Below, piece by piece: positions 34,931 to 45,800 of a stretch of DNA of 64,000 nt. Source of the stretch: Maribacter polysaccharolyticus (GTDB lineage: Bacteria; Bacteroidota; Bacteroidia; Flavobacteriales; Flavobacteriaceae); assembly GCF_028882255.1 (NCBI RefSeq), contig NZ_JARBUY010000002.1, positions 836,663 through 900,662 of the forward strand, in the 5' to 3' direction. A model generated the notes under the pieces. That model ran no database searches. It was given only the letters and a program-made list of their open reading frames with translations, and was not told the origin of the DNA. Position 1 is the first letter of the stretch. Each line of letters opens with the position of its first letter. The translations under genes and the position numbers were made by a program.

Positions 34931-37900
34931 CTAAGACAATGAATATGAAACAAAAAACATAACATCTTTTAGATTTAGTGTTCCAAGAGTTTTTGGAATT
35001 TTGATCTTCATTCCAGATTGTTTGGTGATACCTTGACTTGAATTAACCTTACTTAAGACATCATTTCCATCAAGGTTATAAGTAAAGTTCTCTATAGCAC
35101 CGATCGATTGCACATTGGCAAAATATGGAAAATGGGTATTTTGTAATTTGAGCTCAATATCGGTTGTATGACTAACCTGATTGAGTAAATGCCATTCACT
35201 ATGAAAATCATGTCTTAAACTTAGTGTTCTTATTGTTTTAGTACCATTGAGTTTTCCAAGTTCGGTCTTCAATGTACTTTCGACAGATGTTTTAAGAACG
35301 CCATCAAATTCAGCTTCGTAACTAATGTGAAAAATGACATCCGATATCGAATTGTAATCGAACGAACGAACGGTATTGGGTAGAGATAATGACCAACTAC
35401 TGATCGCTCCAGCGCCTTCGAATGGCAGGTATTTACTTCCATTGAAATTAAGATCGAACTGACCACCATCATTCTGCGCAGTACTGGTGGCAATGGTATC
35501 GCAGCCTTTAAATGAAAAATCTATAAGAGCCGTATCCTTTTCTTGTCTGATCTTATTGACTCCTAAGGTCAACGTAGCACCAATGTTCACATAGGGTCCG
35601 GAAATGCATGGAATACTGATTCTAACCGATTTGATGCGTCTTCTATAAAAACCTGGATACGTCACATCAAAAGCTGCTTCAGGAATGGCAAAATCCCTGA
35701 ATTCACCATTGAACTTGAGTTCCAATAACTTTTCAGGTGCGATCTGTTTCAAACTGAAGTGCTGTGTGATCTGTTTGTTGACCTTGTCTGAATCTATGAA
35801 TCCTTTCTCAAGTTGATGCAATTGAAGCATCAATTTCTCACCTGACAACAATCCGACTTTTTCCGAATTCCAATTGTTCATTTCGATCAATCCTGGATGT
35901 GCAAGAGCAATTCCACGTTGAAAATTATAAGCACGCTGGGCATCTGTAGCCATTTCATAGGCAAGATTGTATGCCATTTTGTACAGTTTCTGAAGTTGAC
36001 CCACTTGAAAGGTGTAATGATTAAGATTTGAGAACTTTGTGGTGTAGAATTCATGAAGCTCTTGGTATTGCGCTATGTTCTTTTCATGCATTTCGATATC
36101 GTATTCGGCCAGAGCAACCGCCAATTCAGCGTTGCTTATCTGCTCATCCATACCGACCATCGCTTGTTCTTCAAGTTCCAATTGGTGACGCCATTGTTGG
36201 TCTCTTCTTTGATGGCCACCTTCCATTCCTGCAAGTACGGCAATGTTATCGGCAATCTTCGCGGTAGCAGCAAGAGCGTTTGCAAAGCGGTTTGCGCTGT
36301 CCCCTAGTTCGAGCCCACCATATTTCATGGCAAAAGGACTTCCGAGTTGTGGAACAAGCCTCAACCCTCCAGAAAGGAATTGGAGAACTCCTTCACCTAT
36401 TCGTATACTTCCAGCGGTCCATTTGGCAATTTGTTCTGTTCTCTCCCATGGTATCAATCCTTCTTCAATCAATTGATCGAAATGATCGATCTTCAATTGC
36501 AAGCCTTTTTTACTTTCTTCAAGAATCTTAAGACTCGTTTTTGCCTGATCTAGATTTTTACGTTTTATGCTCGTCGTGAGCGTGAGGATGTTTTGCTCAT
36601 GTCTGGATCTCAGCAGTGTTAATTCTTCGCTGTCTTTTTTTTCGATAGCTGCAAAGAGTTGTCCACCAAAACTCTGGACCGTACCGCAGAATTCTTTCGC
36701 TTTAGCAATCAGATACTCAAATCTATAATATGGCAGACCACTATTTAAAGCCCCTAGTATATCATCAAAGGACATTCCACCACCGATCATTCGAGCAAGA
36801 AGCGCAGGGTCTATCGGAGGTGCAAAAGCTGGCATAACTCGTCTATTCCCATTAATGTCCATACAATTATTGAGTTTGTAGATTCTGTCGTTTACCCGGT
36901 CCCAATAAGCGAGGAACATATCATTTTTTGGAAAGCAGAAAATCAGATCGGATTTTATATTGATATACCTTACAGGTCTATGTGGTCTACCATAGACTTT
37001 GTCCAACACCTGTTTATCGCGATGAAGATTTCCAATATTATACGATTTTCTGGCATTAAACACTACCACATTCTTGTATTTGGACACATCCTTATTGCTG
37101 AAGCTGGATTCCTTATGATCATAGTATGCTTTTTTATCTGATTTTCTACCCACGTAGTTATAGGTTTTCATATTGGCCCTGGCTTCCAACCTCTCGGCAA
37201 ACTTGTTGACATAGGTTTCTTCCTCCATTTTGGAATAAGCGGAGCCGCTTGCTTTAAGAGGTACCTTGGTAAACATATTATAGATAAACTCTCCTGTCGC
37301 CTCATTCAGATGGAAGTTGATGTCCTCATACTTCAGTTCATCAGACTCTGAACAACTGCCAACACTTTGAGGCTTATCTCCCAAAATGTTTTTGACCATT
37401 GCATAGAGATTTCGGGCTTCGCTTGTGCTTTCGGGAGTGTATTGTTCAAATAGATAATCTGCCCAATCCATTAAATTGTCCAAATATTTCATGACCACAT
37501 TCTTTTGATAGGCTGAAATTCTCATTCTAGCAATGGCATGTGGATTTCCTGGATTGCGCCTATATTGCTCAATGGCATTTTCATTACTATAGATGTCTTC
37601 TAATTTTTTAATGCCCAGTTCTCTAAACGCAGCGAAATTCCAATTTACATCTGCAGGAAATGCCAATCGTTCAAATTCGTCTTTGGTGTTCGTAGGGTCA
37701 TAGACGAATCGATACCAAATATCTGCTTCTCTGAACTTACCAGCGGCATTCAAGTGATCTGCAATTCTCATGGGAATATGAAAGAAGATCTCATAGAAAT
37801 AATTGCCAAAGCTTTCGTTATAATCGATCTGTGTTTTTACATGATTCTGATTTTTATGATGTAAAAGCTCGTTCACCGATATGGAAATGTTTTGCCATAA

Positions 37901-40900
37901 CGATTGTAATCCCTCTGGATTAAGTGGTATTCTTGGTAGACTACCAATGGCGAGTTCCGAAATGAAATCTCTTTGGTTTTGAATACTTGTACTTGAAAGC
38001 AGAATACTGTTTCTATGCCCTACATGGAAGGATTTGAAATTATCAAAATAGGTGTTGTATTCTCTGTTTAACATATATTCTACTGATAAGTTTTGTTCGC
38101 GCTTGCTTTTTAATATTTGGTGGGTGATATCCACCGTACTTTTCTGTGTTTTTAAGGCTGAAATTGGGATATAATCTATCTGATGGTCCAGGTAGAAGCT
38201 GCCATTGGCTACCTCGTTTAAATTTTTGAAGAAGTATTTATCGTTCCCACTCGAACTTTGAGGTATTATGCGATACTTCAGGTTCGGAACATCGAATTTT
38301 ACAGTGAAGTTCAATATATCATCTCCGAGAGTAAAACCAACGGTCTGATCAGGAATGGTAAAGGTTGTTGGTGGCGCTTCCTGCGATGTGGAACTTGGAT
38401 ATAAAACGATTCTGTCGAACCGATTAAATGGGAATGTAAAATCATGCTCACCATCAAACCACCAATCTCTAACTATTTTTATGGTAATATCCTCTTCAAA
38501 AGCATCGTAGATGGCTCTGGTGTATTTGTATCTTGGAGCAAGTGCCTCTTCTTTATCGGTCCATATATGATAGAGTGATAATTCGTTAGAATCACCTCGA
38601 ACGATTTTTGGATATGGTTTGCGATATACTGTTTTTTCAAAAGATTTTAGGACGTTTTCCCTTAGTTCTTTAGCTAAATCTGTAAGATCCATAGTACTTG
38701 GTGTGCTACCAGATATAAAATCTTGCTTATTATGATCTTGTAAAGCTGGATCTTGAATTTGACTATCTGCGGCATCATCACTGAATTTTCTTAAAAAAGG
38801 ATCAAATTTGCTTGATTTTCTAAAACCGAGATCAATCTTCTGTGGCTCACTCCATTTACCATCGATCTTCTGGTAGGTGTAGTTGGCAAAAATATCGTAT
38901 ATATGTGCCAATAATTTTTGATCCTGACCGTCAATGATATTAATATCTCTTCTTTGGTAAGAGGTCCAAAATACATATAGCTTACTATTTAGGCGTACAG
39001 CAGAGACATCTTCTGCAGGTATAGCGACATTCATTTTTTCCCAATTAGACCAGATCTTAGCACCATCCGAAAGTATTTCCACATGACGATAGTAGTATTC
39101 GTTCGGCTGCGTGCTTGTTCTTCCAAATAGGTAAATTCTATTGATGCCGTTCCAATAGTCTCTGTACGCACCTACGATTTTGAGCTCGGCAAGCTTCATC
39201 ACTTGATGGATATATTTCTTGTAGGCGCTCTCTACAACCTCCAGGTCCAATTTTTGTTGCAGTAGTTCATCTTCCAATTCTTTGAATTCAGACGTCTTAT
39301 TATCTCTGATCTCCGGTTCGATATAGTTTTCTGGGAACAGGAAAATTTTTCTGTTGGCCTCCCAAACCCTATAATTCTTGCGCCATTCCCATTCTTCTTT
39401 CTCATCTAGATCCAGTATGATGAAATACTTTTCATCTCTAGACACTTCCAGTCCAAGCAGGCATCTGTTTATATAGGTCTGAAGGGAGTTGGTGGCGATC
39501 ACGACCTTAGGGAGCATAAAACAATCGCCCATCGAAATATCTAATAGAAAGTAGTTATATAAATCTGTGATGTCTTTAAAGCCATAATTTTTTGTTCTAA
39601 TAGGTTTGTTATAAATGATAAAGGCAACTAAGGCATCTCTCAGCTTACTATTTAACTTGCTTTCCAGTTCTTGATTTCCTTCTTTAAAGGTGTCGTTATT
39701 AGTGTATGTAGAGCGGATGGCATTCAACAGTAATTGTTCTTGCTCTTTTAAATTATCTAGTGAATTATTTGTTTTTAATCGCTCTACCAAAGCGAAATTT
39801 AAGTTCAATTTCTTTGCCCAATCGACTCTTTCAAGAGCCGCATTTATTTGCATGACAGAACTCGTTGTGCCAAATATATCAGGGACATCGGCATTAGTCA
39901 CACCTTTCCATTTTACAATTGATTTAATAAAATCATCTCCATCGAGTGTTCCCCGTTCAATATTTTTTAATACTGTCCAAATATCAAAATTATATAAGTC
40001 GGCAGTTTCAGAAATCCAATTGCTAAGGATTGAAAATCCTTTAATCCACGACTTGTCGTTCCAAGCTGAGAAGCCAAGTTTCGGGTAAAGCAGGGTATTG
40101 GATTCTTCACCAAGTTTAATTAATGCCTCATTAGATATTTTAGAAACCGTTATGATGAGGTTTAATCGCTCTAACGAGAGTTTTATATTAGATAAATCAA
40201 TTATCGTCTGGTCCGGAATAGTGGTCTGCGATAAACTGTTGAACAAAGTATTAAGGGCACTATCCGATTTTTCAATAAAACCCCTTAAATAAGAAAGGAC
40301 GGACTTATCCATAGAAAGCCAACTGTTGTATAGCACAGCAAACTTATCGCCTGATTGAAACTCATCACTCGCCAGCAAGGCTTTAGTCTCTGCAGATGCT
40401 AAAAATGTTTGACTGTCGGTATTTACGGTCTGTTCAACAAGTGATTCATCAAATAGATAGATGAGATCATCAGCCGTATATCCAAATTTAGCATAGGATT
40501 TCAAGAAGGTGTCAAACGCTAGAATTTGTTCGATTGAACTATTAAACGGAGTGAACGAACCGTCACCCCAAATAACTATTAATCGCATGAAATCATTCAT
40601 CGATTCTAGACTTGTCCATTTAAATATTTCCAAGTACTGGTATAACGTATTAAGTGTTGGTCGGTCAAATTTTACATATTTTTTACCATCGCCAGGATCA
40701 AATCCTACAACGCTTTCGAGCATCTGTAAACATGTACCAATCTCGGTACTTAGTATACTGTAAATGCCTTGGAGGCGCAGGTTTAACTCTATAGCCTCAT
40801 CCGTTTGGTTTTCTATAAGTTCTTTAATTTCTATTTGCTGATCAGTAATCCAAGTTGATGGCAAAATATTCGGCCATGAAAAATTGGCATTCGAATCTTC

Positions 40901-42799
40901 GGATATTCCATTGAGGATTGCAGCTGTGGTTTGAATATCTAATTTTAAGGCGTCTTTAAGCCTTAAGAAATCCGCAAACTTTAGAATGGTGTCTTTTTTT
41001 AAAGAATTGTGTTTGAGATCATATACTTTGGCGATGGTGTTAAAATCATCGAGTGATAATCCGGTAGCTTTCCAAAACCTGTATAGACGATGAAGCGTGC
41101 CCTGCCATTTTGGTAGCGTTGATTTGAACTGCATGGTAAATTTCTGAATATCGGAAGGATCGGATTTCCTATCAATAGATAGTTTATTTTCCCAAAACGG
41201 TAGCGTCACCAATTTTTCTGTATCTTCTGGGGATAAGCCACTTTTTTTTCTGAATTCCAGGACATCGATATCAACCTTGGCCGTGTGGGTTTGTTTAATG
41301 ATCACATTATACTGTTCTTTCGAAAGGTTCAATTTCTCAAGGGCAATGATGAGCCTTTCATTAGCGCTAGGATTGGGATATAGATACTCCAAAACCTCAA
41401 GTCTGGAGAGCTCAAAATGCCTTAGCCAATGTCTTACTTTTTCCAATGGATGATTATAAGGTAGGCTGAACTCGATATCTGAAACCTCTTCAGCCAACCT
41501 GTCCTCGACAGATTTGGAAGCACCAAGTTGCGCATGAATAAAATCTGAAAGGACTTCGACAATACAGTCGATGTAGGGAACAGATTTATTGGTATTGTCG
41601 CAAGTCAGTGGTAGTTTCCATAAATCAGGACGTCTGTTTTTAAGATGAATTGAATGTGTATCTGGCAAAGTATCTTCTGTTGCTCCCTCTTTTTTCATCA
41701 CCCTTTTCTCTACAAACTGCATGAGATCGACAAAGTAGGCGGCTGGACTAAGAACCGATTTACAATGTTCGCAGTCACAGAAATCTTGGGTGCCAAAAAG
41801 ATCAGCAATACTATCGAGGTCTTTTAATCCATGTATCTCTTTTACAGCTTCCCAAGCTATTTTGCCTGGCCCAAATATCATATGACTTAGATCTGCATAA
41901 CTGTAAATGGTATTTTTTAACGTAGGATCCACAATGTCCATATAGGCAAAAAGTCCATTCATGGCGGTTTCATGCTGAGCTTGGGCTCTTGCTTTTACCT
42001 GCATCGCGGTTTCTGGGTCTATTCCAGTTTCCTTCATCAATCCAGTGTAACTCATGTCAAGTGCCTTGCTGATGGTAATTCCCTTACTGTATAGCAATAA
42101 GGATAGGTCGCTATCTCGTCCTAGTTGAAGTGCTTGTTGGGCTGTTGTCAGTTCCTTGACCAACTTCGGTGTTACTTTACCGCTATAAACGATCTTCTCA
42201 TTCAACTGCCCTGTCTTGGCCGAAATGATAGGGTCAGAAAGAAGGTCGTACGAACTGTTTTTGCTATAGAAGGTCTTTAATTCCTTGCTCGGTTTTTTGA
42301 TGAGTTTGGCATCTATATTTGCGGCTTTGGGATTTACGAACAATCGATTCATGAAAAAAGTAGACGGATGCTTTCTTTCGGCATCCTTGAGAATGTCCAA
42401 TGCCATTTCTTTGGCTTCCTTCCCTTTTTCTTGTGTATTGGGATCCTTGGCAATCAGATCGCCTAGGCTATCCTGATCAAACTTGACCAGATCCTGAATT
42501 TTCGTGACGCCCGATTTTCCTAGCAAACTTACAATGGCGGTATTGTCTCCAGTTACTTCAAGCAGTCCGATGGAGCCTAACAATACTTCTTTTTGTGTAT
42601 CTGTAATGGATTTGTCTCCTTGCCATTTTCTAATCAGGCTTTTCTTTGCATCTATGGATCCGGCTGTAAAAGTGGTTAATATATCGCTCTTGACCTTACC
42701 GAGTCCAGGGATCGCTTTAAGTCTTGTAGCATCTATTTTTATTTGAGGGTCAATGACTTCCTTGACCTTTCTTTTCGAAGTTGTTTTTTGCTTTGCCAT
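34931..42799 (-). CDS. Tc toxin A-component-like protein (TcA/TcdA family)
   Basis: 2622 aa, the size of full TcA subunits. N-terminal helical region; VRP1-like motif CDCEHCKSVLSPAAYFVDLM near residues 336–360; neuraminidase-like region with RKNYRVWEANRKIFLFPE near 1130–1145; a long helical pore region at about 2020–2290 (rich in coiled coil: LTLLRSRHEQNILTL, EEQAMVGMDEQISNA); then the TcB-binding end with MNNWNSEKVGLLSGEKLMLQ near 2310 and C-terminal β-strands. TcA forms the pentameric receptor-binding pore that injects the TcB–TcC cocoon contents into eukaryotic cells. Downstream of and co-oriented with the TcB–TcC gene (86-base gap). No signal peptide. Confidence 0.9.
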   Translation of the reverse strand: MAKQKTTSKRKVKEVIDPQIKIDATRLKAIPGLGKVKSDILTTFTAGSIDAKKSLIRKWQGDKSITDTQKEVLLGSIGLLEVTGDNTAIVSLLGKSGVTKIQDLVKFDQDSLGDLIAKDPNTQEKGKEAKEMALDILKDAERKHPSTFFMNRLFVNPKAANIDAKLIKKPSKELKTFYSKNSSYDLLSDPIISAKTGQLNEKIVYSGKVTPKLVKELTTAQQALQLGRDSDLSLLLYSKGITISKALDMSYTGLMKETGIDPETAMQVKARAQAQHETAMNGLFAYMDIVDPTLKNTIYSYADLSHMIFGPGKIAWEAVKEIHGLKDLDSIADLFGTQDFCDCEHCKSVLSPAAYFVDLMQFVEKRVMKKEGATEDTLPDTHSIHLKNRRPDLWKLPLTCDNTNKSVPYIDCIVEVLSDFIHAQLGASKSVEDRLAEEVSDIEFSLPYNHPLEKVRHWLRHFELSRLEVLEYLYPNPSANERLIIALEKLNLSKEQYNVIIKQTHTAKVDIDVLEFRKKSGLSPEDTEKLVTLPFWENKLSIDRKSDPSDIQKFTMQFKSTLPKWQGTLHRLYRFWKATGLSLDDFNTIAKVYDLKHNSLKKDTILKFADFLRLKDALKLDIQTTAAILNGISEDSNANFSWPNILPSTWITDQQIEIKELIENQTDEAIELNLRLQGIYSILSTEIGTCLQMLESVVGFDPGDGKKYVKFDRPTLNTLYQYLEIFKWTSLESMNDFMRLIVIWGDGSFTPFNSSIEQILAFDTFLKSYAKFGYTADDLIYLFDESLVEQTVNTDSQTFLASAETKALLASDEFQSGDKFAVLYNSWLSMDKSVLSYLRGFIEKSDSALNTLFNSLSQTTIPDQTIIDLSNIKLSLERLNLIITVSKISNEALIKLGEESNTLLYPKLGFSAWNDKSWIKGFSILSNWISETADLYNFDIWTVLKNIERGTLDGDDFIKSIVKWKGVTNADVPDIFGTTSSVMQINAALERVDWAKKLNLNFALVERLKTNNSLDNLKEQEQLLLNAIRSTYTNNDTFKEGNQELESKLNSKLRDALVAFIIYNKPIRTKNYGFKDITDLYNYFLLDISMGDCFMLPKVVIATNSLQTYINRCLLGLEVSRDEKYFIILDLDEKEEWEWRKNYRVWEANRKIFLFPENYIEPEIRDNKTSEFKELEDELLQQKLDLEVVESAYKKYIHQVMKLAELKIVGAYRDYWNGINRIYLFGRTSTQPNEYYYRHVEILSDGAKIWSNWEKMNVAIPAEDVSAVRLNSKLYVFWTSYQRRDINIIDGQDQKLLAHIYDIFANYTYQKIDGKWSEPQKIDLGFRKSSKFDPFLRKFSDDAADSQIQDPALQDHNKQDFISGSTPSTMDLTDLAKELRENVLKSFEKTVYRKPYPKIVRGDSNELSLYHIWTDKEEALAPRYKYTRAIYDAFEEDITIKIVRDWWFDGEHDFTFPFNRFDRIVLYPSSTSQEAPPTTFTIPDQTVGFTLGDDILNFTVKFDVPNLKYRIIPQSSSGNDKYFFKNLNEVANGSFYLDHQIDYIPISALKTQKSTVDITHQILKSKREQNLSVEYMLNREYNTYFDNFKSFHVGHRNSILLSSTSIQNQRDFISELAIGSLPRIPLNPEGLQSLWQNISISVNELLHHKNQNHVKTQIDYNESFGNYFYEIFFHIPMRIADHLNAAGKFREADIWYRFVYDPTNTKDEFERLAFPADVNWNFAAFRELGIKKLEDIYSNENAIEQYRRNPGNPHAIARMRISAYQKNVVMKYLDNLMDWADYLFEQYTPESTSEARNLYAMVKNILGDKPQSVGSCSESDELKYEDINFHLNEATGEFIYNMFTKVPLKASGSAYSKMEEETYVNKFAERLEARANMKTYNYVGRKSDKKAYYDHKESSFSNKDVSKYKNVVVFNARKSYNIGNLHRDKQVLDKVYGRPHRPVRYINIKSDLIFCFPKNDMFLAYWDRVNDRIYKLNNCMDINGNRRVMPAFAPPIDPALLARMIGGGMSFDDILGALNSGLPYYRFEYLIAKAKEFCGTVQSFGGQLFAAIEKKDSEELTLLRSRHEQNILTLTTSIKRKNLDQAKTSLKILEESKKGLQLKIDHFDQLIEEGLIPWERTEQIAKWTAGSIRIGEGVLQFLSGGLRLVPQLGSPFAMKYGGLELGDSANRFANALAATAKIADNIAVLAGMEGGHQRRDQQWRHQLELEEQAMVGMDEQISNAELAVALAEYDIEMHEKNIAQYQELHEFYTTKFSNLNHYTFQVGQLQKLYKMAYNLAYEMATDAQRAYNFQRGIALAHPGLIEMNNWNSEKVGLLSGEKLMLQLHQLEKGFIDSDKVNKQITQHFSLKQIAPEKLLELKFNGEFRDFAIPEAAFDVTYPGFYRRRIKSVRISIPCISGPYVNIGATLTLGVNKIRQEKDTALIDFSFKGCDTIATSTAQNDGGQFDLNFNGSKYLPFEGAGAISSWSLSLPNTVRSFDYNSISDVIFHISYEAEFDGVLKTSVESTLKTELGKLNGTKTIRTLSLRHDFHSEWHLLNQVSHTTDIELKLQNTHFPYFANVQSIGAIENFTYNLDGNDVLSKVNSSQGITKQSGMKIKIPKTLGTLNLKDVMFFVSYSLS

Positions 42800-42885
42800 G
42801 ATTTGAATGTTTTATTTAATTCCTTTTTGGGGATTGGTGTTGTGGTTATATCTTTCATGTTGATTGTTTCACATTTCTTTTTACA

Positions 42886-45800
42886 TTAATCTGCGTTTGA
42901 TTGCCAGCCGTGAACTCTGGACCATTCTTCCATCAAGAATTCTTCAGTTACAGGACCAACTTGCGCTTCAGAATAAGCTTCGAATGTTGAGAAGTCTGCT
43001 GGATTAGTACTTGTTGCCGTGGTAGTAGCATCCGCCGCATATAAACCTGTAGCGAGAATTCCTGCCCCTTGACCAACCGCTGGTGTCTGCAATGCCGTTG
43101 AGACCAAATTGACGGATGGAGTTGTTAATCGTGGTGTTGTTACTCCCCCTGCTCTTAAAACTTCAGCGGCATAAGTGGCACAATCGGTCGAACAAGCAGT
43201 ATATGCACCTGCGGATCCTCTTGATACTTGACTTGTGACGGTTGCCGCCGCGGCCTCCGCTCTTGCTGCTGAAACAGGAACAGTAGCGACACTGTACCCT
43301 CTGCCAAGAGTCGTTGTCTGGACTATGGCTTCGCCACCTTCTCCTATTACTAAGTGTGACCATTGTGTTCCTGCACCTGTATTTACCCCTACCATATTAT
43401 GCCCAACTTGTATTTCTACTCCTGCAACCCGTATTGGGTTTGTGCTAGAACTTAATGCGACACTTACTGAAGGAACATCATCAGCCAATCCAATTATATC
43501 ATCGGCATTTCCAGCAACAGACATCCCGCCTGAACTACCTCTTAATAACAAACTTGTTCCTCCTGATGCAAGAATTCCAACTCCAGCATCTGCTAGATTA
43601 GCTGTATTGCGTTCCACTCCAGCCAATTGTAGTCCTTCCGATAGCATAGTGTCCGTACTATCACCGGTCCATAATTGACGAAGACCTGACTGAACAGTAT
43701 CAACACCATGAACAACAGCGACAGCTCCTACTGCGGTAGTTACTGGTTCTGGGGCGACCACTCCCGCGGCACCTGCGACAACTTCTAAGCCTCCTCCTAC
43801 CGTTTTTAACCCACCTACAACTCTAGGTGTTAATAAGGCGGAAGCCATTGATGTATTTGCTTCAATTACTCTTTCCGCCCCTTCAGGAGTTGATAATTGT
43901 CTCTCAAGGTATCTTTCGTAACCTGTAGTTTGTGTGCCACTAGAATCTATATTATTTATAGGGCTAGAAAGTGTATATTGATAAAGATTCAACCCATCTC
44001 CAATGCCAATAGGATCACTACTTAACCATCTGCCTAACCAGGGGATATAATAGCGAGCCCTATGATAGGAGAGTCCGGTTTCATTGTCGCGTTCCATACC
44101 CGTAAAACGATAGCGCTTGGCCACGGCTTTAATGGCCGCATTCTTAGCCTCAAAGGCCGTGGTTCCAAAAGGATGGTACTCTTCATAACTGATTACTTCG
44201 CCAACTGCATCTAATTCTAATGAAGCAGAACCCAAATGATTTCCTAATTGGTAACGCACCACCTGTTTTAAGGTGCCGTCATTAACATTGTTTCTAGATT
44301 CAATCATTACAAATCGGTGATTGCCATCGAGCAAACTCATGCTACGTCTTTCCAATCCTGTATGCGTACCACTATGCTTTTTATAGAGTTCGTGACCAGC
44401 AATGTAAATACGTTCATCTTTTTTTGTAGGTGCCGTACCAGACGATGCCGCGTTTTCTGTTATTTTTCGTACTCTTTGCCCGTTGGCATCATATTGATAA
44501 TAGGTTGTTTCGGCAGTATCATTTCCTGCCGTTACTTTTTGCCTGATTGATTTTACAACTGCTTCACTACAGTTATAGCTAATAACATCTAAATGCGGCA
44601 TCTCCGTAATAAACCCATGAGAGGTATGATATGAATAATAATAATTTTGACTACCAACCGTTGTTCGTTTTAAACGATTGTTAGTTGTTTCATAATCGTA
44701 GATGCGTTTCCAATTATTTCCGGTTGCCTTATGATCCATTTGCAAAATGTTACCCACACAATCAAAGACGAACGATTGGTTGTAATTTCTTAGGGCCATT
44801 GGATCTCCCGCACTTAGCATATGCTTATAAGCTGCATCATTCCAATTATCGTTATTCCCCAAGGATAGTGCGGAATCATTTTCGCGGCCTTCTGCACTGT
44901 TTATCCTGTATAGGGCATCATATGTATAGTGGGATATAGCACTTATCTTGTTGTTATCGAAAAAGCTGGTCGGTATGTTCTTATCTTCGATATGAGTGAT
45001 GTTGCCTATAGGATCAGCTGTATAATAAAGGTCCTGTAATGGGTCGTTATTTAATCGCTTGCTTTCTAAACGAACTATCCTATGGGTCAGCGGGTCGTAT
45101 AAATATTTAGTGAACACACCATTTCCATAAATAATCTTGGTACGCTGTCCTTTGGCATTGTATTCTATGCCCTTCACATATTCTGTAGTTACTGCAGGAT
45201 CTAAATGAACCACATGTTCTCTGATTAATTTTCCGGTTCGGTCGTAATCTGGAGTAATAATGCTTCCATCAGGGGTAATTTGTTGGGTTATACGACCTAA
45301 AGCATCATGTTTTGACCTGAAGGTGAAATCATCAGATTCTAATTCATTACTTAAATTGGCATTTGTCCAATTGGCAAGTTCCTTGTATTTCTCATAAAGT
45401 TTTCGGGTAGAGAATATCGGCATTCCCTTAAAATCGAATTCAGGACTTAATACTACACCAGCTGTGTCATAATGTGCAACGACTTTTCCCAGGATGTTTT
45501 TAACTTGGTGTGAACTTTCATTACTTCTGTTGGCAAGCATTGATTCATCACCATAGATCAAACGATCGATTATATGATTTAATGGATTGGCTCCATCACC
45601 TCCCGTAACAGTGTTAAGTGTTGGACGATGTAATGTATCATACTCAGTTTCAAAAACATGGTCTCTTTGGTCCCAGGAATGAATTGTGAGTCCGAGTACA
45701 TCATTGAATTTCCAGTGTACACCGGCATCCATACTGCTCTGTGAAAGGCGATGGCCTAACATGTTATAATTATAGGACATGACCACATTACCACGCGCAT

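Noticed and set aside
36028..36531. Several plus-strand frames antisense to the TcA gene
   Set aside because: They lie opposite the conserved coiled-coil region of TcA and are shadows of it.
43235..43678. 147-aa plus-strand frame opposite the toxin C-terminal domain, considered as an immunity gene
   Set aside because: Immunity genes follow the toxin on the same strand or nearby; this frame is fully antisense to the effector and low in complexity.
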